A stretch of 64,000 nucleotides of DNA from Thermoplasmata archaeon (lineage in GTDB: Archaea; Thermoplasmatota; Thermoplasmata; Methanomassiliicoccales; Methanomethylophilaceae): positions 12,006 through 76,005 of the forward strand of contig SUST01000007.1 in assembly GCA_015063285.1 (NCBI GenBank), read 5' to 3'. The notes below the pieces were generated by a model. That model ran no database searches and was not told the DNA's origin. It saw only the letters and a list, made by a program, of their open reading frames with translations. The translations under genes were made by a program, and so were the position numbers. Positions 58,939-64,000 of the stretch are shown in pieces (within the stretch, counting starts at the first letter, position 1; every line of letters starts with the position of its first letter).

Positions 58939-59760
58939 ATGGAACTCCTCATCCTACTGAGTCTGATAGCCCTTGGAGCGGGCGCCGGAATCATGGGTGC
59001 CCTATTCGGATTAGGGGGAGGAGTCATTTTCGTCCCTGTCCTGATGCTCTGTTTTGGAATGGCTCCGGCAGAGGCCGCTGCTGTGAGCTTGGTCGGAATC
59101 GTCGCAGGTTCCGTTGGGGCTTCAAGCGTCTTCGTTGAAAAGGGATTGGCAAACGTCCGTTTGGGCCTGCTCCTCGAGGTGACGACCACCATAGGAGCTA
59201 TCGCTGGAGCGCTCATAGCAGGATTCCTCGAGGAATGGATCCTGAGCCTCGTATTCTGTGCCGTGATGATCTACAGCGCAATCAGAATGATCATGAGCCC
59301 GGAGAAGGTCATAGAACCCAACAGAAACGGCGGCAGAATGAGCTTCGAGTACAAGGACGAGGAAAACGGCGAGAACATCTCCTATGAGGTTCAGAATGTG
59401 AAGGAAGGCAGCATCGCGTGCGTGTTCGCGGGTATGCTCTCTTCCATGACCGGTGTAGGCGGAGGAGCGATCAAAGTTCCCGTCATGAACCTCATCATGC
59501 ATGTCCCCATGAAGGCAGCAAGCTCTACCAGCAGCTACATGATTGGGATCACCGCATTCTCCGGAGCGATAACGTACTTCTTCAGCGGTCAGCTGGACCT
59601 CGCCTTCGCTGGCGCCGTATCTATTGGAGCATTCCTTGGGGCCATCTCGGGAACCTATCTGGCCAGAAAGCTCAGCACCAAGCATCTCAGAAAGTATTTC
59701 TCAGTCGTCCTGATCTTGATGGCGATCCTGGTGCTCCTCCGCGTGGGAGGGATACTGTGA
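58939..59760 (+). CDS. TauE/SafE-family membrane permease
   Basis: 273 residues, about eight membrane segments. The two half-repeats carry GIMGALFGLGGGVIFVPVLM and FAGMLSSMTGVGGGAIKVPV, the family signature. A polar loop of ~50 residues separates them. The family exports or imports organosulfur or small anions such as sulfite. Followed two bases on by a DUF1634 gene, a common pairing. Confidence 0.88.
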   Translation: MELLILLSLIALGAGAGIMGALFGLGGGVIFVPVLMLCFGMAPAEAAAVSLVGIVAGSVGASSVFVEKGLANVRLGLLLEVTTTIGAIAGALIAGFLEEWILSLVFCAVMIYSAIRMIMSPEKVIEPNRNGGRMSFEYKDEENGENISYEVQNVKEGSIACVFAGMLSSMTGVGGGAIKVPVMNLIMHVPMKAASSTSSYMIGITAFSGAITYFFSGQLDLAFAGAVSIGAFLGAISGTYLARKLSTKHLRKYFSVVLILMAILVLLRVGGIL

Positions 59761-59762
59761 AC

Positions 59763-60014
59763 ATGAACAAGTCCATCGCATGGACCCTTCGCATTGGAAT
59801 CGTTCTAGGATTGATCCTCATCATCATCGGAGAGTTCCTGGAGGAAGGCAATCCGTTCCTCTACTACGGTCTGCTGGTGCTCATCGCATCCCCCATGTTC
59901 GCCGTCATAGCGGCACTGATAGGCCTGGTCAGAGAGAAGGACTGGTTCTGGGCACTAATCGCGCTCATAGTCCTGGCCATAGTCGTTTCCGGAGCGGTAC
60001 TGGCGGCGCTGTGA
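59763..60014 (+). CDS. DUF1634-like membrane protein
   Basis: 83 residues with three membrane segments (IGIVLGLILIIIGEFL, YYGLLVLIASPMFAVIAAL, LIALIVLAIVVSGAVLAAL). Starts two bases after the TauE/SafE gene. Small DUF1634 proteins accompany such permeases and probably form one transport unit. Confidence 0.75.
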   Translation: MNKSIAWTLRIGIVLGLILIIIGEFLEEGNPFLYYGLLVLIASPMFAVIAALIGLVREKDWFWALIALIVLAIVVSGAVLAAL

Positions 60015-60081
60015 TAATCGATTCAGCCTAAATCGGAAATAAAATGAAGGGCGAGGCCTTCCGGCCCCACCCTAAAAGGTT

Positions 60082-61311
60082 TCACTCTGCCAGTTTGAAG
60101 ATGTTCTTGAAGATCATGTAGGTGCCGTCGGCATTGTCCGCTGTTCCGACAAGAGTGATCTTCTTGAGGTCCTTGGATATCGTTCCGATGTAGTATCCCC
60201 AGAACGTTTCCCCACTGTTATCATAGACTGATTCCATATAGAAACTGTAACCAGATCCGTTGGGGAACAACATCGCACCCATGTAGGAATCTCCCTCGAG
60301 CGTATACAGGGTGACCTCCATGACATTGGTACTGGAATCAACGTGGTCGAACGATATGGCCACTTCGCCATCCATAGACCTCAGAACTTCTCCACCCTCC
60401 TCGACATATGCGTTGAAAGTTCCCTCGTAACGCTTGCCCAAAAGGTTGCTGGGAACCTTCACGGCTTTACTCTTGTCACCGTAACATACCTGCCAAAGCT
60501 CGATGTCGCCGTTGGTATTGTCATAGGATGCTGTATAGACGACCCCGTCCTCGATATGCACCATGTCGATAAGCCAAGTACCGTAATCGTAATCGGAGAT
60601 CGCCATCCAGTCATTGGGTGATATCCTGACCGCGACGAAATCGAGATCGGTTTGGTCACCGTGAGAGTTATAGAACAAGATTCCAGGCTCGACCCTGTTG
60701 ATTGTCAGGGAGCGGTTCTCGGAAAGATGGTCGACGATACCGTCCTTGGTGTATTGATTCGCAATGAAAGCCTCATACACACCGCCTTCATTGAGTCCAT
60801 AGGATTCTTCCGCTAATGCATCCCTCGATTCCGCCTGGAGCCTGTCCTCAGAATCCTGACGCTCGAGAATCGTGCTGGCTACACCTGCTTCATCGGAAAG
60901 GAATGATGAGACTACTATCGCTTCCCCGATCTTGGTCAGTACCGATGTGCTCGTGAACTCGTCAACGCCTCCTGTCATCATTGTGTTGTTGTTGGCCACA
61001 CAGATGTATTCTTTGTCATCCAGATGCATGGAGTATATTCCGTCTCCGATCGTCTCGAAGGTCGCGACCTTATCCGGCAGATCCTTCGGGCCATACTCCT
61101 CGTACACGATGTTGCCATCCCCATAGTATCCTTCAGCATACGCTATTAGATGCCAATCGCCATCCAAATCCATCTCTTGCTGTCCACCGTTGCCGTTGTA
61201 AACAACAAATGAAGCGAATAGCACCAGCACAACTGCCGCCACGGCCACCACAAAAGGCGATGCCTTGCGCAGTTTACCAGCGCCATCAATATGTCCTGTC
61301 ATGAAACCCAT
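60082..61311 (-). CDS. Membrane-anchored extracytoplasmic protein of unknown function
   Basis: 409 residues. One N-terminal membrane helix (FVVAVAAVVLVLFASFVVY) is followed by a large beta-rich soluble domain; repeated short segments such as GDWHLIAYAEGYYGDGN suggest lipocalin- or propeller-like strands. Alternative start nine bases in (MTGHIDGAG). No family is recognised. Single gene between DUF1634 and tRNA-Leu. Confidence 0.7.
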   Translation of the reverse strand: MGFMTGHIDGAGKLRKASPFVVAVAAVVLVLFASFVVYNGNGGQQEMDLDGDWHLIAYAEGYYGDGNIVYEEYGPKDLPDKVATFETIGDGIYSMHLDDKEYICVANNNTMMTGGVDEFTSTSVLTKIGEAIVVSSFLSDEAGVASTILERQDSEDRLQAESRDALAEESYGLNEGGVYEAFIANQYTKDGIVDHLSENRSLTINRVEPGILFYNSHGDQTDLDFVAVRISPNDWMAISDYDYGTWLIDMVHIEDGVVYTASYDNTNGDIELWQVCYGDKSKAVKVPSNLLGKRYEGTFNAYVEEGGEVLRSMDGEVAISFDHVDSSTNVMEVTLYTLEGDSYMGAMLFPNGSGYSFYMESVYDNSGETFWGYYIGTISKDLKKITLVGTADNADGTYMIFKNIFKLAE

Positions 61312-61362
61312 GTTAGCTTTATTCGGTTAAATAATATGTTCGAGCAGATTGTAATCAAAAAG

Positions 61363-61450
61363 TGGTGCAAGGGAAGGGATTTGAACCCTCGAACTCCTAC
61401 GAGAATAGGCCCTGAACCTATCTCCTTTGGCCAGGCTCGGATACCCTTGC
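61363..61450 (-). tRNA. tRNA-Leu (anticodon CAG)
   Basis: Minus strand begins GCAAGGG and ends CCCTTGC-A-CCA, with CCA encoded. Anticodon stem/loop ATAGG-TTCAGGG-CCTAT gives CAG. A long class II variable arm (TCTCGTAGGAGTTC) and T-loop TTCAAAT confirm a leucine tRNA. 88 bases including CCA. No attachment-site repeat is seen here. Confidence 0.95.
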
Positions 61451-61480
61451 ACGTCAGGCCGAATCATGTGATTACGTCAT

Positions 61481-61490
61481 TATATAAAAA
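61481..61490 (-). promoter_or_regulatory. TATA box for tRNA-Leu
   Basis: TTTTTATATA on the minus strand, ~31-40 bases before the tRNA 5' end. Confidence 0.55.
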
Positions 61491-61563
61491 TTAAAGTGGG
61501 AAAGGCCCGCTCCGATGAGGGAGCGAAGGTTTTTCTTGTTTCAGGGAAGACTTTCTGAAGGCT

Positions 61564-61782
61564 TCAGGCCTTCATGATCTTCATCCAGCCACCAGACTCG
61601 TAGATTGCGAGCTTCCTCTCTTTGAGGATCTTCTCGAACTCTGCCCACTCGATGACATCGAGTCTGTTGTTCTTTCCCTTGGTGAACTGAATTCCAGATG
61701 TTCCCTTAACCTTTCCAGGTTTCAATCCCTTGTTCTTTGCAATTGTCTTTGCTTTTTCCAGGTCAATGCGTTCCATAACCAA
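61564..61782 (-). CDS. Small basic protein of unknown function
   Basis: 72 residues; the start may be the second Met (MERIDLEKAKTIAKNKGL) at 61776. Lys-rich first half (GLKPGKVKGTSGIQFTKGKN), then an amphipathic helix and GGWMKIMKA. No known family, possibly nucleic-acid binding by charge. It has its own TATA box at 61816-61826. Confidence 0.65.
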   Translation of the reverse strand: MVMERIDLEKAKTIAKNKGLKPGKVKGTSGIQFTKGKNNRLDVIEWAEFEKILKERKLAIYESGGWMKIMKA

Positions 61783-61815
61783 TAGAATGCCCCCGAGTTA
61801 GTATCCTAATCTACA

Positions 61816-61826
61816 CTATATAAAGA
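61816..61826 (-). promoter_or_regulatory. TATA box for the small basic protein
   Basis: TCTTTATATAG on the minus strand, about 35-45 bases before the start codon, a strong archaeal consensus. Confidence 0.55.
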
Positions 61827-61949
61827 TTATTTGAAAAATCGGATGTCTGGCTCGATTTTTTTATCCCAAAATCCATCCAAATGGATGAAAATAGCCTTAT
61901 TTCACGCCGTTAATAACAGCCCTAAGGGTGTGCCACACTCCGCTAAAAA

Positions 61950-63659
61950 TCAACTGGCGTTAACATCCAATAAATGGTTCTTAACAGCACCGTCTTCGAA
62001 ATGTACGACCTCGTCTGCCTGTTCTATCAATGCTTGATTATGACTAATAATAATGGTAGTACGGCCGCTCTTGCTAGCCAACAGCTTGTCCAGAATACCC
62101 TGTCCCCTCATTGGATCCAATCCTGCGACAGCTTCGTCAAGAATCAGAATCTTGGGATCGCCGATAAGCGCACGTGAAAGTGCCAGCAACCTACGTTGAG
62201 GCAATGGGATGTAGGTAGATTCCTCACCTATAACCGTATCATAACCGTCCGGCAGCTCGTTAACATAGCTATCAAGACCGGTCAGGCTCGCGACTTCCTT
62301 CAGATCCTCCTCTCCCAGGTAAGGACGGTTGTAGATTATGTTCTCTCTTATCGTACCACTGAACATCCACGGATTCTGAAGAACGGCCGTAAGATTGGTT
62401 CCCAGCTCTTTACGAGAGATCTTTGTTATGTCCCTACCATCGATGGTTATGGAGCCTGAATCGGGCCTATAGAAGCCCATCAAAAGATTGGCCAGTGTAG
62501 TCTTTCCTGAACCTGTCGGACCGGTGACTGCATAGACCTTTCCGGGAGTGAATTCTGCAGACACCCCCTTCAGCACTTTGCGCTCCCCGTTGTAAGAGAA
62601 TGAGACGTCCTCGACCCTGATGATTCCGTTGGTGATCTTGAAAGCCTCGTCTGTACCCTCTCCCTCTTCCTCAGGCGCGTTGAGAACCTCCATTATCCTG
62701 TTCAGCGACACCGTCTCCTCGCGTATACTGTCGAAAAGCGTCACGGTCAGCAGTAACGGGGTACTCATAACCCTCACATAGATCATGAAGGTCAAGAACA
62801 TCCCAACAGGCATGTCGTGGAAATAAAGCAAAACCGCACCGATTATGACCGTAAGCAGATAGCCTACATTCATCATCGTTGAAACCAAGGGATTCAGCAT
62901 CCCTGAGCGGGTATGCGATTTGACATATGCGGATGTGAAGTCCCTGTTGGTCCTCTCGAACTGATCGACGACCTCGGACTCCAGCCCCTCTACCTTCATC
63001 GTCTTGTGCGTGGTGATGATATCGTTCATCTGAGAGTTGAGTTCGGCAACCTTTACGCTCATCTCAGAGAAATCCCTCTCGGACCTGGTCGTGATCCTCC
63101 ACCCGATGAAGATAACCACGGGGACCATCAGCAGGAATATCAGGCCCAGGATCGGCGATGAAATCAGCATCATCAGCAGTATGGAGACGATCATCGTCAG
63201 ATGGGATATGAATCCAGTATAGTCCGAAGATACCAATTTGGAGACTGCCGGGATGTCGTTGGTGAAACGAGATGACATATCCCCGGCCAGAGTCTTATCA
63301 ATGTAAGTGACGGGGACGCGCATCAGTTTGCGATTGAGACTCTCCCTCATATGTCTGGTCATCGACAGCGCTATCAGGGACATCCTGCGCTTTGCTTCGT
63401 TGGAGGCCACATACCAGAGGACAACCATGAGCAGGATGACGGTACAGATATCCAAGAGGTGGTCTATGTTCAGTGACGCTTCTTCAGAGATGGAGGTTAC
63501 CATCCAATCCAATAGGAAACCGCAGATGAAGGGGATCGTGTAAAGGACGGCGGTGGAGACCAAGGTCAGGATGGCGCAGTAACGCATCTCCTTGTACTTC
63601 GATTTGTCATAGGACTCCAGCATCTTGAGGGATTCCCATGCCGATCTGATCATGCCCAT
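61950..63659 (-). CDS. Half-size ABC exporter with altered signature motif
   Basis: 569 residues. Six membrane helices (residues ~25-320) of an ABC_membrane domain, then the nucleotide-binding domain: Walker A AVTGPTGSGKTTLANL near 380, Walker B ILILDEAVAGLD with the catalytic Glu, and switch IIISHNQAL. The signature, normally LSGGQ, reads PLPQRR, so one ATP site is degenerate. It overlaps the upstream half-transporter gene; together they form a heterodimeric exporter. Substrate unknown. Confidence 0.88.
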   Translation of the reverse strand: MGMIRSAWESLKMLESYDKSKYKEMRYCAILTLVSTAVLYTIPFICGFLLDWMVTSISEEASLNIDHLLDICTVILLMVVLWYVASNEAKRRMSLIALSMTRHMRESLNRKLMRVPVTYIDKTLAGDMSSRFTNDIPAVSKLVSSDYTGFISHLTMIVSILLMMLISSPILGLIFLLMVPVVIFIGWRITTRSERDFSEMSVKVAELNSQMNDIITTHKTMKVEGLESEVVDQFERTNRDFTSAYVKSHTRSGMLNPLVSTMMNVGYLLTVIIGAVLLYFHDMPVGMFLTFMIYVRVMSTPLLLTVTLFDSIREETVSLNRIMEVLNAPEEEGEGTDEAFKITNGIIRVEDVSFSYNGERKVLKGVSAEFTPGKVYAVTGPTGSGKTTLANLLMGFYRPDSGSITIDGRDITKISRKELGTNLTAVLQNPWMFSGTIRENIIYNRPYLGEEDLKEVASLTGLDSYVNELPDGYDTVIGEESTYIPLPQRRLLALSRALIGDPKILILDEAVAGLDPMRGQGILDKLLASKSGRTTIIISHNQALIEQADEVVHFEDGAVKNHLLDVNAS

Positions 63660-64000
63660 GTTCCGTTCCTCCCCTGTCCGGTTCTGTACATGTTATCATA
63701 CAGAACCGATGATTCAAGCAATTCCGAGTGAGTTCCCTGTCCGACCACCTTGCCCTGCTGCATCAGGATAATGCTGTCCGAAACCTCACAGGTGGAAGTA
63801 TCATGCATTATGAACACTACCGTCTTTCCGGCACACATCTCCGATATGGTGGACATGGCCAATCCCTTCGTCCTTTTGTCCAGTGAAAAGAAGCAATCGT
63901 CAAAGATGTAGAGGTCCGAATCCCTGAGGAGACCGCGGACCATAAGGATCAAAAGCCTTTGTCCCCCTGAGGTATGGGAGACATTGTCGTATAGCATTGA
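63650..64000 (-). CDS. C-terminal part of the partner half-ABC exporter (runs off window)
   Basis: The open frame extends past the right edge; only the end of the nucleotide-binding domain is visible. Signature SHTSGGQRLLI is normal. Walker B is DLYIFDDCFFSLD, with Asp in place of the catalytic Glu, followed by VFIMHDTSTC. This complements the altered signature of the downstream partner. The stop overlaps that gene's start. Confidence 0.88.
   Translation of the reverse strand, partial: SMLYDNVSHTSGGQRLLILMVRGLLRDSDLYIFDDCFFSLDKRTKGLAMSTISEMCAGKTVVFIMHDTSTCEVSDSIILMQQGKVVGQGTHSELLESSVLYDNMYRTGQGRNGTWA

Noticed and set aside
61363-61450. tRNA-Leu as a second integration site
   Set aside because: No copy of its 3' end and no recombinase gene were found nearby.
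1-64000. CRISPR array
   Set aside because: No series of evenly spaced short identical repeats was seen; the only close repeats are protein-coding (RCC1) or homopolymers.

Overview
The window is chromosomal DNA of a euryarchaeon, most likely one of the Methanomassiliicoccales (gut-type methanogens related to Thermoplasmata). The right part carries archaeal core genes: aIF1A, RIO1 kinase, a KH-domain ribosome-assembly protein, Pus10, L21e, Rpo4/RpoF, DUF655, KsgA/Dim1, a YchF-type GTPase, a family B DNA polymerase and L15e. Every complete gene I checked stops at TGA or TAA and none at TAG. That fits a lineage that reserves TAG for pyrrolysine. Secreted proteins with Listeria-Bacteroides (InlB/Flg_new) repeats, Ig-like folds and BspA-type leucine-rich repeats are also usual in these archaea. 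The order assignment is inference.

Positions 277-42078 form a ~41.8 kb integrated element. It sits at the 3' end of a tRNA-Glu(UUC) gene (42065-42137, minus strand). A 16-bp copy of the tRNA end lies at 277-292, and a tyrosine recombinase (40850-41788) lies next to the intact tRNA. The left third (499-14986) looks like the core of a virus or virus-derived plasmid: a run of overlapping genes for large secreted or anchored spike-like proteins, five or six tiny membrane proteins, a bitopic membrane protein and a P-loop packaging/assembly-type ATPase, then a GC-rich repeat-filled presumed origin and an HUH rolling-circle Rep. This resembles the gene content of pleolipoviruses or inovirus-like elements, but no virion protein could be identified by name. 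The middle (15364-24556) has AbrB-type regulators, a DUF2971-like protein, an AAA15 ATPase/TOPRIM-like pair that may be a defence system, and several unknown genes.

The most striking part is 24562-33781 (minus strand): four large secreted proteins followed upstream by a reverse transcriptase and a template repeat. TR (33443-33559) and VR (30742-30855, inside an 873-residue secreted protein) differ at 16 positions, all of them adenines in the TR coding strand, apart from one codon deletion. This is a diversity-generating retroelement (DGR) in an archaeal mobile element. The TR lies inside an ORF that also contains 12- and 11-base poly-G runs and abuts the RT.

The right third of the element (34047-42078) contains a four- to five-gene operon of proteins typical of mobile elements in gut Firmicutes, one with an in-frame TAG. 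It also has a secreted RCC1-repeat protein with a fresh 150-bp tandem duplication, a GNAT toxin with a small antitoxin-like partner, a nuclease-like protein, a winged-helix regulator facing a perfect palindrome, and the integrase.

Right of the tRNA the chromosome resumes: the translation/ribosome-assembly cluster, polB, a MORN protein, larE-larB-larC for the nickel-pincer cofactor, a BspA-like surface protein, L15e, a ThiI-like protein with a degenerate PP-loop, a TauE/SafE permease with a DUF1634 partner, tRNA-Leu(CAG), and a pair of half-ABC exporters of which the second runs off the window.
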